This document shows positions 8,958 to 18,194 of a stretch of DNA of 64,000 nucleotides, piece by piece. Each line of letters starts with the position of its first letter. The stretch's first letter is position 1. The stretch is from assembly GCF_018131075.1 (NCBI RefSeq), contig NZ_JAFCLS010000008.1, positions 62,001-126,000 of the forward strand. The letters run 5' to 3'. The translations under genes and the position numbers were made by a program. Source of the stretch: Bradyrhizobium sp. JYMT SZCCT0428. Its GTDB lineage: Bacteria > Pseudomonadota > Alphaproteobacteria > Rhizobiales > Xanthobacteraceae. A model generated the notes under the pieces. That model did not search any database and was not told the origin of the DNA. It saw only the letters and a list, made by a program, of their open reading frames with translations.

Positions 8958-9839
8958 GTGTTTTCATTTGAACTGCTGCTCGATGCAGTAGTGCTCGGGG
9001 TGCTGCTCGGCTGTTTCTACGCGGCGGTTAGCCTAGGGCTTTCAGTCGCGTTCGGCCTGCTCGACGTTCCCCACGTCGCGCATCCGGCCTTTCTGGTGCT
9101 CGCATCCTACGCCGTCTATGTGCTCAACGAGTTTTATGGAATCGATCCGCTGCTGGCGGGACTGCTGATCACCCCGTTCCTGTTCGTATTCGGTCTCGCC
9201 GCCTACCGCCTGTACTACGAGACCTTCGAAAAACGCGGCAGCGACGCCGGCGTGCGCGGCATCGCGTTCTTCTTCGGCATCGCCTTCATCATCGAAGTCC
9301 TGATCATCCTGCAATTCGGCGTCGACCAGCGCTCGGTCACCGCGACCTATATCGGCAAAGCCTGGCGGATCGGCGATATGCGGATTCCCTACCGGCTGGT
9401 GGTCGCGTTCGCCGTCGCCACTTTGCTGACCACCCTGCTGGCGCTCTATCTGTCGAAGACCTTCATGGGACGCGCGATCCGCGCGGTCGCTCAGGACCAG
9501 GAGGCGCTGCGGCTGATGGGCGCCAACCCGATCCGGATCAAGCAATGGGCGTTCGGCATCGCTACCGCCGTGCTCGGAATTGCCGGCGCCTTGCTGATCA
9601 TCGTAGCCCCCGTCGATCCGACGCTCGACCGCGCCTATATCGGGCGGACATTCTGCGTCGTCGTCATGGCCGGGCTCGGCAGCATGACCGGCACGCTGGT
9701 CGCCGCCATCATCCTCGGCGTCGCCGAATCGATCGTGCTGACCCTGTTCGGCGCCTCCTGGGCGCCGGCCATTTCCTTTGCGATGCTGCTCGGCGTTCTC
9801 GCCGTGCGGCCGCAGGGCCTGTTCGGCAGGCGATCATGA
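8958..9839 (+). CDS. livH: ABC transporter permease, LivH type
   Basis: 293 aa from a GTG at 8958 with AAGGGGG eight bases upstream. It is a hydrophobic protein with about eight membrane segments. The N-terminus has the GVLLGCFYAAVSLGLSVAFG motif of LivH permeases, and the C-terminal MAGLGSMTGTLVAAIILGV and VRPQGLFGR are family signatures. Its stop overlaps the start of livM (ATGA). With the partner permease it forms the membrane channel for the ligand captured by the upstream receptor. Confidence 0.92.
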   Translation: MFSFELLLDAVVLGVLLGCFYAAVSLGLSVAFGLLDVPHVAHPAFLVLASYAVYVLNEFYGIDPLLAGLLITPFLFVFGLAAYRLYYETFEKRGSDAGVRGIAFFFGIAFIIEVLIILQFGVDQRSVTATYIGKAWRIGDMRIPYRLVVAFAVATLLTTLLALYLSKTFMGRAIRAVAQDQEALRLMGANPIRIKQWAFGIATAVLGIAGALLIIVAPVDPTLDRAYIGRTFCVVVMAGLGSMTGTLVAAIILGVAESIVLTLFGASWAPAISFAMLLGVLAVRPQGLFGRRS

Positions 9840-10795
9840 AGCGCAACGGCATCTTTTTCTGGATCGGCGCGGCGGTCTTTCTGATCGCCATTGCGCTGAT
9901 GACAAAGCTCATCACCAACGAGTACCCCTTCTTCGCCGGCTATGTGATCCTGCAGTTCATCGTGCTCGCGGTGGCCTGGAGCATCCTCGGCGGCCATGCC
10001 GGCTATGTGAATTTCGGCACCAGCGCGTTTTTCGGCATGGGTGTCTACACGGCGGTATTTCTGTTCAAGGTGGCCGGCGCGCCGCTCCTCGTGCAGATCG
10101 CCGCCGCCGCGGCCGTCGGCGCGCTGATGGGCTTTGCGCTGGGCCTGTTGACCCTGCGCATGCAGGGCATCTTCTTCTCGATAGCGACGATCGCGCTGAC
10201 GATCGTGATCGAGACCTCGATCACCAACTGGCGCTATGTCGGCGGCGCGGCCGGCATTCAATTGCAGCGCCCGCCGGTGACGTGGCCGTTCTCGGGCTAT
10301 GTCCAGATGCTGTTCTTTGTCCAGGCGGTGCTCGTGGTGCTGGCGGTTGTGGTCTCGCGCTACATCCAGAATTCGTGGATCGGCCGCGGCCTGCAGGCGC
10401 TGCGGGACGACGAACTCGCCGCGGAATGCACGGGTGTGCCGACCCTGCGGCTGAAAGTGCTGGCCTGCGTCGTCTCCGGCGCGCTGATGTGCGCGGCCGG
10501 CGCGCCCGCCGCGATGTACCTGCAATATGCAGATCCCTCCTCCGCGTTCAACCTCAACTATTCGGTCTCGACGCTGGCGATGTCGCTGATCGGCGGCACC
10601 GCGCATTGGGCCGGCCCGATCGTCGGCGCCATCCTGCTGGGCACCACGCAGCAATTGCTGACCGTGACCATCTCCTCGGAAGTGAACGTGCTGGTGCTCG
10701 GCGTCATGCTGGTGCTGTTCGTGGTGGCCGCACCGGAGGGCTTGATCGGCCTGCTGCGCCGGGTTCGCGACAAGCGCAAGGAGGGCAAGCAATGA
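9836..10795 (+). CDS. livM: ABC transporter permease, LivM type
   Basis: 319 aa. ATG 9836 overlaps the livH stop (ATGA), implying translational coupling. It has about eight to nine membrane spans and the conserved GHAGYVNFGTSAFFGMGVYT (LivM GQ-LS-G region), RVGRAL-like ...IGRGLQALRDDELAAECTGV (EAA-type loop contacting the ATPase) and MSLIGGTAHWAGPIVGAIL. It ends in a basic tail, RRVRDKRKEGKQ. Its own stop again overlaps the start of livG. Confidence 0.92.
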   Translation: MKRNGIFFWIGAAVFLIAIALMTKLITNEYPFFAGYVILQFIVLAVAWSILGGHAGYVNFGTSAFFGMGVYTAVFLFKVAGAPLLVQIAAAAAVGALMGFALGLLTLRMQGIFFSIATIALTIVIETSITNWRYVGGAAGIQLQRPPVTWPFSGYVQMLFFVQAVLVVLAVVVSRYIQNSWIGRGLQALRDDELAAECTGVPTLRLKVLACVVSGALMCAAGAPAAMYLQYADPSSAFNLNYSVSTLAMSLIGGTAHWAGPIVGAILLGTTQQLLTVTISSEVNVLVLGVMLVLFVVAAPEGLIGLLRRVRDKRKEGKQ

Positions 10796-11538
10796 CGCCC
10801 CCAGGCACCAGCGCACCCCTGCTGCAGATATCAGGGCTTACAAAGCGCTTCGGCGGCTTCACCGCGCTCGACAATGTCAGCGTCGACATCCGCCCCGGCG
10901 AGCGGTTCGGCCTGATCGGCCCGAACGGCTCGGGCAAGACGACGCTGATCAACTGCATCTCCGGCGCGTTCCGCACCGAGGCCCGCACTGTGGTGTTCCG
11001 CGGCGAGGACATCACGCAACTGCCGGCGCATGTCCGTACCCGCCGCGGCATCGCCCGCAGCTTCCAGATCCCGCGGCCGTTCAAAAGCATGACGGTGGTC
11101 GAGAACCTGATGGTGGCGCTTGATTTCGCGGTGGCCACGGATCCGCTCGTCTCGGCTGCGCACCGGCACGAGACCGCGATGTCGATCCTTGCCGGCATGG
11201 GTCTCGCGTCAAAGGCCAATGCATCCGCCACCACGCTGAGCCAGGTCGAACTGCGCAAGATGGAACTCGCCCGCGCGATGGCGACGCGGCCGAAGCTGCT
11301 GATATCAGACGAGGCGATGGCCGGGCTTTCCTCTTCGGAAGTCGACGAGGTGCTCGATCTCCTGATGAGCCTTGCGGACCAGGACATCACCGTCATCATG
11401 ATTGAGCACATCATGCAGGCGGTGATGCGTTTTTCGCAGCGCGTGATGTGCCTCGACGCCGGCAAGATCATCGCGATCGGCGCGCCGACCGAAGTCATGG
11501 CCAACCAGCGGGTGCAGGAGGCCTATCTTGGCACTTAG
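10792..11538 (+). CDS. livG: ABC transporter ATP-binding protein, LivG type
   Basis: 248 aa, overlapping livM by ATGA. Walker A is GPNGSGKT (residues 43-50). Walker B reads KLLISDEAMAGL, with DEA where DEP is usual. The signature motif is LSQVELRKMELARAMA, so the canonical LSGGQ/LSYGQ is degenerate (LSQVE). The switch His is present in VIMIEHIMQ. The region RGIARSFQIPRPFKSMTV is the LivG-type Q-loop area. It is probably a real subunit; the altered signature could weaken one of the two ATP sites of the LivG/LivF pair. Confidence 0.9.
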   Translation: MTPPGTSAPLLQISGLTKRFGGFTALDNVSVDIRPGERFGLIGPNGSGKTTLINCISGAFRTEARTVVFRGEDITQLPAHVRTRRGIARSFQIPRPFKSMTVVENLMVALDFAVATDPLVSAAHRHETAMSILAGMGLASKANASATTLSQVELRKMELARAMATRPKLLISDEAMAGLSSSEVDEVLDLLMSLADQDITVIMIEHIMQAVMRFSQRVMCLDAGKIIAIGAPTEVMANQRVQEAYLGT

Positions 11539-12265
11539 CCTCGCGATCTCTGGCCTCGATGCCGGTTACGGCGCCGTCAAGGCGCTGCGCGGCGTCTCGC
11601 TCGATGTCCAGGCCGGCGAAACCGTCGCCCTGCTCGGCACCAACGGCAACGGCAAGAGCACGCTGATGAAGTGCGTCGCCGGACTGGTGCGGCCGCAGCG
11701 CGGAACCATGCAACTGACGATCGACGGCACCGCGCATGACCTGACCAAATTGTCGCCCGAAGCCATCGTCGATCTCGGCGTCGCGATGGTGCCGGAGGGA
11801 CGGCGGCTGTTTCCCAAACTGACGGTGCTCGAAAACCTGATGCTCGGCGCCTTCCGCAAGGCGGCCCGGCGCGACATCGACAGGAATCTGGCGCAGGCCT
11901 TCGAAACCTTTCCGGTGCTGAAGGACCTGCAGAAGCAGCTCGCCGGCACCATGTCCGGCGGCCAGCAGCAGATGCTCGCGATCGCGCGGGCGCTGATGTC
12001 CTCGCCGCGCCTGCTATTGGTCGACGAGCCGTCGGTCGGACTGTCGCCGCTATTGGTTTCGCAAACCATCACCAAGATCGGCGATCTCAATCAGCGCCTC
12101 GGCCTCACTGTGCTGATGGCCGAGCAGAACTTCAACCAGGCGATCCGCATCGCCAACCGCGGCTACATCATCGTCCACGGCGAGATCGTCGTCGCGGCCC
12201 GTTCCGTCGACGAATTGAAGGGTAACGACATCGTCAAGCGGCTCTATCTCGGCGGCATAGCCTGA
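11528..12265 (+). CDS. livF: ABC transporter ATP-binding protein, LivF type
   Basis: 245 aa from a TTG start at 11528 that overlaps the end of livG by 11 bases. Motifs are complete: Walker A GTNGNGKST (37-45), signature MSGGQQQMLAIARAL, Walker B LLLVDEPSVGL, and the family-specific VPEGRRLFPKLTVLENL. It should pair with the LivG-type protein to energise the transporter. It closes the transport unit; the P450 gene follows after 62 bp and could be co-transcribed. Confidence 0.93.
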   Translation: MALSLAISGLDAGYGAVKALRGVSLDVQAGETVALLGTNGNGKSTLMKCVAGLVRPQRGTMQLTIDGTAHDLTKLSPEAIVDLGVAMVPEGRRLFPKLTVLENLMLGAFRKAARRDIDRNLAQAFETFPVLKDLQKQLAGTMSGGQQQMLAIARALMSSPRLLLVDEPSVGLSPLLVSQTITKIGDLNQRLGLTVLMAEQNFNQAIRIANRGYIIVHGEIVVAARSVDELKGNDIVKRLYLGGIA

Positions 12266-12327
12266 TGGCGCAAGACGGCGCGCACGCGTCCTTGTAGAGT
12301 CGGCGACCTGACCGGAGAATTAAGCCG

Positions 12328-13665
12328 ATGCGTCTCCTGAGCGAAGACTTCCCCTTGGGCCTGCCCGCCGGACCCGTATTTCCCAGAGCCTGGCCCGAAG
12401 TCGAGCCGGACGCGCTGTCCAACGTCGAATTGTTCCTGCAGGGTCAGCCATTCGACATCTATGCGCAGCTTCGCGCCGATGCGCCGGTGGCGTGGCAGCG
12501 TGAGGGCAGTAACGGCCCCGGCTTCTGGGCACTGACCCAATATAACGACGTGATGCGCGTCGATGGCGATCCCAAAACCTTCTCGTCGCAGAAGGGCGGC
12601 ATCCTGATGGCCTATGGCCCGCCCGAAACGCGGCATCCGTTGCTGTTCCGCGCTTCCGTCGACGCCATGATCAACATGGATGCGCCCTGGCACCTGCAGC
12701 TCCGCAAGGAGCACATGCCCTATTTCACACCTGGCTATCTCACGGGCATCCGGGAGAAAGTGGCTATCGAGACCACGCGGCTGATCGACGACATGGCCGG
12801 CCTTGGCGAATGCGACCTGGTCGAGACGCTGTCGTCGCGGCTGCCGCTGTTCACGCTGTGCGAAATCCTCGGCGTGCCCGAATCCGACCGGCCGAAATTC
12901 CTCGACTGGATGCACTATCTCGAAGTGGCCGGCCATGTTTCGGCGCAGCAACGCAAGAACCCGCAGCCGACGCCTGAGTTCATGGCGTTCGTCAACTCGT
13001 TCAACGAAAACGTTTCGGAAATGTTCGCCTATGGCCAGCACATGCTGCAGAAGCGCCGCGCCGATCCAAAGCCCGATCTGATGAGCGCGATCGCGCGCGC
13101 CACCATCGACGGCGAATTGCTGCGCGACGAATATCTCGACGGCTCGTGGCTGCTGATCGTGTTCGCCGGCAACGACACCACGCGCAATTCGATTTCCGGC
13201 TCGATGAAGTTGCTCACCGAATTCCCGGACCAGAAGCGCGCGCTGATGAATGATCTTTCGCTGCTGCCCAACGCCGTCGATGAGCTGATCCGCATGATCA
13301 GCCCGGTGATCTATATGCGCCGCACGGCAACCGAAGATACCGAGATCGGGGCACAGAAGATCGCGGCCGGCGAGAAGGTCATCATGTATTACGGCGCCGC
13401 CAACCGCGACCCCGCGATATTCCCGGACCCCGACAGGCTCGACATCCGCCGCGCCAATGCCTCGAAGAACATCGCCTTCGGCTTCGGCCCGCATGTCTGC
13501 ATTGGCAAGCGCGTGGCGCAGCTGCAGCTCGAGGAAGTCTATCGCCAGCTGCTGAGCCGCCTGCCGGATATCGAATACGCCGGCGGCATCGAAATGGCAC
13601 CGAACAACTTTGTTCATGCCATCCGCAAACTGCCGGTGCGGTTTACTCCGCAGCGCTCGATCTGA
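12328..13665 (+). CDS. Cytochrome P450
   Basis: 445 aa. The I-helix oxygen-activation motif FAGNDTTRN is at about 279-287, the ExxR pair is in VDELIRM, and the heme-binding loop FGFGPHVCIGKRVA has its thiolate Cys at about 391. There is no membrane anchor, so it is a soluble bacterial enzyme that needs separate ferredoxin and reductase partners, which are not in the window. The C-terminal NNFVHAIRKLPVRF reminds me of the CYP111/CYP124/CYP125 clades acting on terpenoids, branched lipids or sterols; that is recollection, not proof. It follows livF and converges on the monooxygenase gene with a 23-bp overlap. Confidence 0.93.
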   Translation: MRLLSEDFPLGLPAGPVFPRAWPEVEPDALSNVELFLQGQPFDIYAQLRADAPVAWQREGSNGPGFWALTQYNDVMRVDGDPKTFSSQKGGILMAYGPPETRHPLLFRASVDAMINMDAPWHLQLRKEHMPYFTPGYLTGIREKVAIETTRLIDDMAGLGECDLVETLSSRLPLFTLCEILGVPESDRPKFLDWMHYLEVAGHVSAQQRKNPQPTPEFMAFVNSFNENVSEMFAYGQHMLQKRRADPKPDLMSAIARATIDGELLRDEYLDGSWLLIVFAGNDTTRNSISGSMKLLTEFPDQKRALMNDLSLLPNAVDELIRMISPVIYMRRTATEDTEIGAQKIAAGEKVIMYYGAANRDPAIFPDPDRLDIRRANASKNIAFGFGPHVCIGKRVAQLQLEEVYRQLLSRLPDIEYAGGIEMAPNNFVHAIRKLPVRFTPQRSI

Positions 13666-15346
13666 TCGCTGGCCGCACCGAGGGCTGCGCGCCCGACGCA
13701 AACACGATGTCTTCATAGCCCTTGGCGACGGCATCGTTGATGGCGGCGACGTATTTCGGCGTGCCGCCGTTGTAGACGAAATAGCGGTACTTGCCGTGCT
13801 CATGGCCCGGAACATTGGAATTGTAGCCGGTGAACCACGACTTGGCGTTTCGCATCAGCATGATGGCGTACATTTTTTTCACATGCGCGCTCCAGCGCTC
13901 CTGCGCCGCCAAAGTTGGATCGGCGCTGGTGTAGCCGCGATCCCGGATGTGCTCGAGCAAGCCCATGCACCAGTTGACGCCGGTCTCGATGCCGCGCGGA
14001 AAATTGGTCGAAGCCGAGCCGCTTTGCGGACCGGTCGGCATCAACAGGTTTGGAAAACCGTGAACGAGCATGCCGAGGAAGGTCGACGGACCGTCCTTCC
14101 ATTTGTCGTATAGTTTCTCGCCATTGATGCCGGTGATGTCGATCTGGTCGTACGCGCCGGTGATGGCGTCGAAGCCGGTGGAATAGATGATGATGTCGAA
14201 ATCATAATCGCGCGCCGACGTGCGCAGGCCGGTTTCGGTCACGCGTAGAAGCGGCGTCTCGCTGATATCGACGAGATGTACGTTGTCGCGGTTATAAGCC
14301 TCGAAATAATTCGTCTCCAGCGGCACGCGCTGCACGCCAAAGCCGTGATCCTTCGGAATCAATTTCTCCGCGATGACAGGATCGTTGACGCGCCGGCGGA
14401 TGCGGTCGGCGATGTAGGCGGAGAACTCGGCGTTCGCCACTTCGTCGGTAAAGATCTCGCGGAAATTGCTGAGCCAGATCCCGAATCCCGGCTCGTCGTA
14501 GAGCTTGTCCCACAGCGCCAGCCGCTCCTCGCGAGTCACCTCGTAGAAGCCGCGCCGGTCGGGCTCATGCTCGAAGCCGCCGGGGCTGCGGGCGCAGGCC
14601 GCGAAGATGTCGTCATAGCGCGCGCGGATGGCGGCCATCTCCTCGTTCGAGATCGGTCCGTTGTTGAGCGGCGCCGCCCAGTTCGGCCGCCGCTGGAACA
14701 CGGTCAATTCGCCGACCTTGTCGGCGATCTCGCCGATGATCTGAATGGCAGTGGCGCCGGTGCCGATGATCGCGACCTTCTTGCCCGCCATCTCGAGCAG
14801 CTCGTGCGGCCAATAGAAGGTGTGGAACGAGCGGCCCTTGAAGGATTCCACGCCCTCCAGCCGCGGCAAGGTCGGCGTCGAGAGCAGGCCGATCGCCAGA
14901 ATGACGAACCGGCAGGTCAGCTCGCGGCCATCGTCGATCCTGAGCCGCCAGATGTGCTGCGCCTCGTCGAACTGCGCAGCCTCCACCTTGGCGTTGAACT
15001 GCATGTATTTGCGCAAATCGAATTTGTCGGTGACATGGTTGAGGTAGCGCAGGTTCTCGGGCTGACCCGAGAAACGTTCCTCCCAGTGCCACTCGTCGAG
15101 CAATTCCCGCGAGAAGGAATAACCATAGGTGTAGCTCTCCGAGTCGAAGCGTGCGCCCGGATAGCGGTTCCGGTACCAGGTCCCGCCGAGGTCGGGGGAG
15201 CCGTCCAGCACCGTGGCATCGACCCCGAGGTCGGCCAGACGCTTGATCTGATAGATGCCGGCCACGCCGGCGCCAATCACGATCACTTCGTAATGCGACT
15301 TGTCGCGGGGAGCGTTGTCACTGGGAGCCTTGGTCCCTTCGGTCAT
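13643..15346 (-). CDS. Flavin-containing (Baeyer-Villiger-type) monooxygenase
   Basis: 567 aa from ATG 15346. The N-terminal FAD Rossmann motif is VIVIGAGVAGIYQIKRL, followed by GGTWYRNRYPGARFDSESY. The class B fingerprint FKGRSFHTFYWP fits the FxGxxxHTxxWP rule of Baeyer-Villiger monooxygenases, and a second Rossmann motif VAIIGTGATAIQ serves NADPH. These enzymes insert oxygen next to ketones, giving esters or lactones. The 3-prime ends of this gene and the P450 overlap by 23 bp. Together with the P450 and the CoA enzyme next door it suggests stepwise oxidation of an alicyclic or ketone substrate. Confidence 0.92.
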   Translation of the reverse strand: MTEGTKAPSDNAPRDKSHYEVIVIGAGVAGIYQIKRLADLGVDATVLDGSPDLGGTWYRNRYPGARFDSESYTYGYSFSRELLDEWHWEERFSGQPENLRYLNHVTDKFDLRKYMQFNAKVEAAQFDEAQHIWRLRIDDGRELTCRFVILAIGLLSTPTLPRLEGVESFKGRSFHTFYWPHELLEMAGKKVAIIGTGATAIQIIGEIADKVGELTVFQRRPNWAAPLNNGPISNEEMAAIRARYDDIFAACARSPGGFEHEPDRRGFYEVTREERLALWDKLYDEPGFGIWLSNFREIFTDEVANAEFSAYIADRIRRRVNDPVIAEKLIPKDHGFGVQRVPLETNYFEAYNRDNVHLVDISETPLLRVTETGLRTSARDYDFDIIIYSTGFDAITGAYDQIDITGINGEKLYDKWKDGPSTFLGMLVHGFPNLLMPTGPQSGSASTNFPRGIETGVNWCMGLLEHIRDRGYTSADPTLAAQERWSAHVKKMYAIMLMRNAKSWFTGYNSNVPGHEHGKYRYFVYNGGTPKYVAAINDAVAKGYEDIVFASGAQPSVRPAIRSSAAE

Positions 15347-15623
15347 TTTCCACCCGGTCTTTGTTGTTCTTGGCAACGACGGCGCTTTTGTCCGTCACTA
15401 TAGCAATAATCCGCGGCAACGCACTTGCGTCAGGATGCCGGTGTTGCGCCGCGGGATTTCGCCGTGAAACATTGTTTGAAATCGAACCGTTTCGCGCTTG
15501 CTGCATTTTCCCGTGCCCTGCAGTTTCGCCCTGCAATCATCTTCCACCCATGCACGAACCCTGATTGCACAACCAAAATGCATCTGGGATGGTTGCGTCA
15601 GGCGGGAACAGTCGAGGGGGCCC

Positions 15624-16469
15624 ATGAGCTACCAGCACATCACATGCGACCTCGACGGTCCCTTGATGATCGTCACCCTCAACCGTCCGGAAAAGCTGAA
15701 CGCCTATACCGGCCAGATGGGCGCCGAAATCGCCGATGCCTTTGAACGCGCCGACACCGACGACGATGTTCGCGCCATCATCGTCACGGGCGCCGGCCGC
15801 GCCTTCTGCGCCGGCGCCGACGTGTCGGGCGGTGCGGCGAGTTTTGACACTTCCGGCAGCCACGGCGCCGGTGTGTTTGCCAGCCCGAACCCGGGCGGCG
15901 GCCGGTTTGTCGAGGCGATCTTCAATTGCCGAAAGCCCTCGATCGCTGTCATCAACGGACCGGCGGTGGGTGTCGGCATCACGATGACGTTGCCGATGGA
16001 TATCAGGATCGCGGCCAGGGGCGCGAAAATCGGATTCATCTTTGCGCGCCGCGGCCTCGTCCCGGAAGCCGGCAGCGCCTGGTTCCTGCCAAAGCTGGTC
16101 GGCCTGCCGCAGGCGCTGCGCTGGTGCCTGTCGGGCAGGATGTTCGACGCGGATGAAGCGCGGCAAGGCGGCCTCGTCAGTGAAGTGGTCGATCCCGCAG
16201 AATTGCTGGCGCGCGCCAAGGAAATCGCCCGCGAGATGACCGAAGGGACTTCAGCCGTCTCGGTCGCATTGACGCGGCAGATGTTATGGCGCTTCTCCGG
16301 CGCCCCCGCCCCCTTCGACCTGCTCGACATCGACAAGCCGATGTCGATCGAGCGCGGCGGCCACGCCGACGTCCGCGAAGGCGTCAAGGCGTTTCTCGAA
16401 AAGCGAGCGCCGGATTTTCCCGGGAAAGTATCGCAGGATATGCCGAGCCAATATCCCTGGTGGAAATAG
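15624..16469 (+). CDS. Enoyl-CoA hydratase/isomerase family protein
   Basis: 281 aa starting at ATG 15624 after GAGGGGG. It has the crotonase fold: LMIVTLNRPEKLNAY, oxyanion-hole segment GRAFCAGADVSG, and PSIAVINGPAVGVGITMTLP. The catalytic-region acidic residue is present in RRGLVPEAGSAWFLPKLVG. The usual partners of crotonases are CoA-thioester ring- or chain-degrading pathways, which fits the P450/BVMO neighbourhood. It is followed after 53 bp by the gamma-glutamyltransferase gene on the same strand. Confidence 0.92.
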   Translation: MSYQHITCDLDGPLMIVTLNRPEKLNAYTGQMGAEIADAFERADTDDDVRAIIVTGAGRAFCAGADVSGGAASFDTSGSHGAGVFASPNPGGGRFVEAIFNCRKPSIAVINGPAVGVGITMTLPMDIRIAARGAKIGFIFARRGLVPEAGSAWFLPKLVGLPQALRWCLSGRMFDADEARQGGLVSEVVDPAELLARAKEIAREMTEGTSAVSVALTRQMLWRFSGAPAPFDLLDIDKPMSIERGGHADVREGVKAFLEKRAPDFPGKVSQDMPSQYPWWK

Positions 16470-16522
16470 AAGCCGCGATCGTGTGACATCAAATCCAGAC
16501 AACAAGTAACAAAGGCAGCAGC

Positions 16523-18112
16523 ATGCGCGACCAGTTCACCAACACTCAGCAGATCCGCAAACCCGCGGTCACCGCCAAGGGCGGCATCGTCGCCGCGCAA
16601 TCCGGCAAGGCCGCCAAGGTCGGCGCCGATGTGCTGGCGGCGGGCGGCGATTGCGTCGACGCCGTGATCGCGACCACGTTTGCGCTGGGCGTGCTGGAGC
16701 CCTGGATGAGCGGGCTCGGCGGCGGCGGCGCGATGGTGCTCTATCGCGCCCGCGAGGACCGTTATGAAGTGATCGACTACGGCATGCGTGCGCCGCTCAG
16801 CCTGCGCCTGGAGGATTATCCGCTGAGCGGGGGCGCGGCATCCGATCTGTTTCCGTGGGCGCGGGTCAAGGACGACCGCAACATCCATGGCCCCGGCGCG
16901 ATCGCGGTGCCCGGCGTGGTTGCCGGCATGGAGGAAGCGCATCGCCGCCACGCCAAAATGCCATGGCAGGAATTGCTCGCGCCCAGCGTCGCGCTCGCCG
17001 GCGAGGGCCTAGCGGTGGACTGGTGGACCACGCTGATGATTGCGAGTGCGGCGCTTGATCTGAGGCGCTATCCCGCCAGCGCCGCGGCCTATCTCGTCGA
17101 TGGATTACCGCCGAATGCGCCATGGGGGATCAAGACCAAGGTTCGCCTGCCGCAGGACAAGCTCAAGGCCACGATGACGCATCTGGCGGCGCAAGGTCCG
17201 CGCGATTTCTACGAAGGCGATCTGGCGCGCAGCCTCGCCGCCGATGTGCGAAGCGCCGGCGGCGCGCTGTCGGTCGAAGATCTCATCCCGTTCAAGGCTT
17301 TTCTGCGCGAACCGCTGGCGATCCCCTATCGCGGCGGCAAGGTGTTTGCGACGCCGGAACTGACCGCCGGGCCGACGCTGGCGCGTACGCTGCAATTGCT
17401 GCAGCAAAATCTGCAGCCAACAAAGGGCGCACCGGATTCCGCGGCCTATGCAGCGTACGCCGAAGCGCTGCAAACGGCCTACCGCGAACGCCTGAAGGAC
17501 ATGGGTGACGCCGACGGCCGCCGCGCCCTTGGCGCCGAAACGCTGGCGCCGGCCTGCACCACGCATTTCTCGGCCGTCGACCGCGACGGCAACATGGCGG
17601 CGGTGACGCAAACCCTGCTGTCATCGTTCGGCTCCAAATTCGTCTGTCCGCAAACCGGCATCACCATGAACAACGGCATCATGTGGTTCGACCCGACGCC
17701 GGGCACGCCGAATTCGCTGGCGCCGGGCAAGCGCTGCCTCACCAACTACACGCCGGTGGTGGCACAGGCGTCTGACGGCCGCCGCACCGCCATCGGCGCC
17801 TCCGGCGGCCGGCGCATCCTGCCCGCGGTGACGCAGCTTCTGTCGTTCGTGATGGATTACGGCATGGATCTGGACGCGGCGATCCACCAGCCGCGCATCG
17901 ACGCCAGCGAAGGCGCCATCGTGATCGGCGACGTGCGCTTGCCGAAATCGACGCGGGAGAGCCTGCGTGCGCAGTTCGATTACGAGGAAGCGCGGATCCA
18001 GACCATGCCGATGAAGTTCGCCTGCCCGAGCGTCGTGCTGCGCGACGGCGCCACCAACAGCGGCGCCACCGAGGTGTTCCAGCCATGGAGTGAGGCGGTC
18101 GCGGAGAGTTAG
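16523..18112 (+). CDS. Gamma-glutamyltransferase family protein
   Basis: 529 aa. The large-subunit start GGIVAAQSGKAAKVGADVLA and EPWMSGLGGGGAMVLY match this Ntn-hydrolase family. The predicted self-cleavage site and nucleophile is the first Thr of TTHFSAVDRDGN (near residue 346), and downstream GRRTAIGASGGRRILPAV is the small-subunit signature. I see no clear signal peptide, unlike periplasmic GGT, so it may be cytosolic and act on a gamma-glutamyl or related amide intermediate. The start ATG at 16523 has only a weak Shine-Dalgarno sequence. Confidence 0.88.
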   Translation: MRDQFTNTQQIRKPAVTAKGGIVAAQSGKAAKVGADVLAAGGDCVDAVIATTFALGVLEPWMSGLGGGGAMVLYRAREDRYEVIDYGMRAPLSLRLEDYPLSGGAASDLFPWARVKDDRNIHGPGAIAVPGVVAGMEEAHRRHAKMPWQELLAPSVALAGEGLAVDWWTTLMIASAALDLRRYPASAAAYLVDGLPPNAPWGIKTKVRLPQDKLKATMTHLAAQGPRDFYEGDLARSLAADVRSAGGALSVEDLIPFKAFLREPLAIPYRGGKVFATPELTAGPTLARTLQLLQQNLQPTKGAPDSAAYAAYAEALQTAYRERLKDMGDADGRRALGAETLAPACTTHFSAVDRDGNMAAVTQTLLSSFGSKFVCPQTGITMNNGIMWFDPTPGTPNSLAPGKRCLTNYTPVVAQASDGRRTAIGASGGRRILPAVTQLLSFVMDYGMDLDAAIHQPRIDASEGAIVIGDVRLPKSTRESLRAQFDYEEARIQTMPMKFACPSVVLRDGATNSGATEVFQPWSEAVAES

Positions 18113-18194
18113 GCCCGGCGGCCTGAACCCAAACGGCGAGGCCTGCGACTTAAAGCGCAGAGAACGCGCTCCCCGTTTCGAGGGCCGAAAACCC

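Noticed and set aside
9635..10816. Long antisense frame opposite livM
   Set aside because: livM has membrane topology and operon overlaps; the antisense product is low-complexity His/Gln/Arg.
12244..13815. Long open minus-strand frame opposite the P450 gene
   Set aside because: It mirrors the P450 frame of a GC-rich gene; the P450 has complete motifs, and the antisense product is a His/Arg/Asp-rich string without domains.
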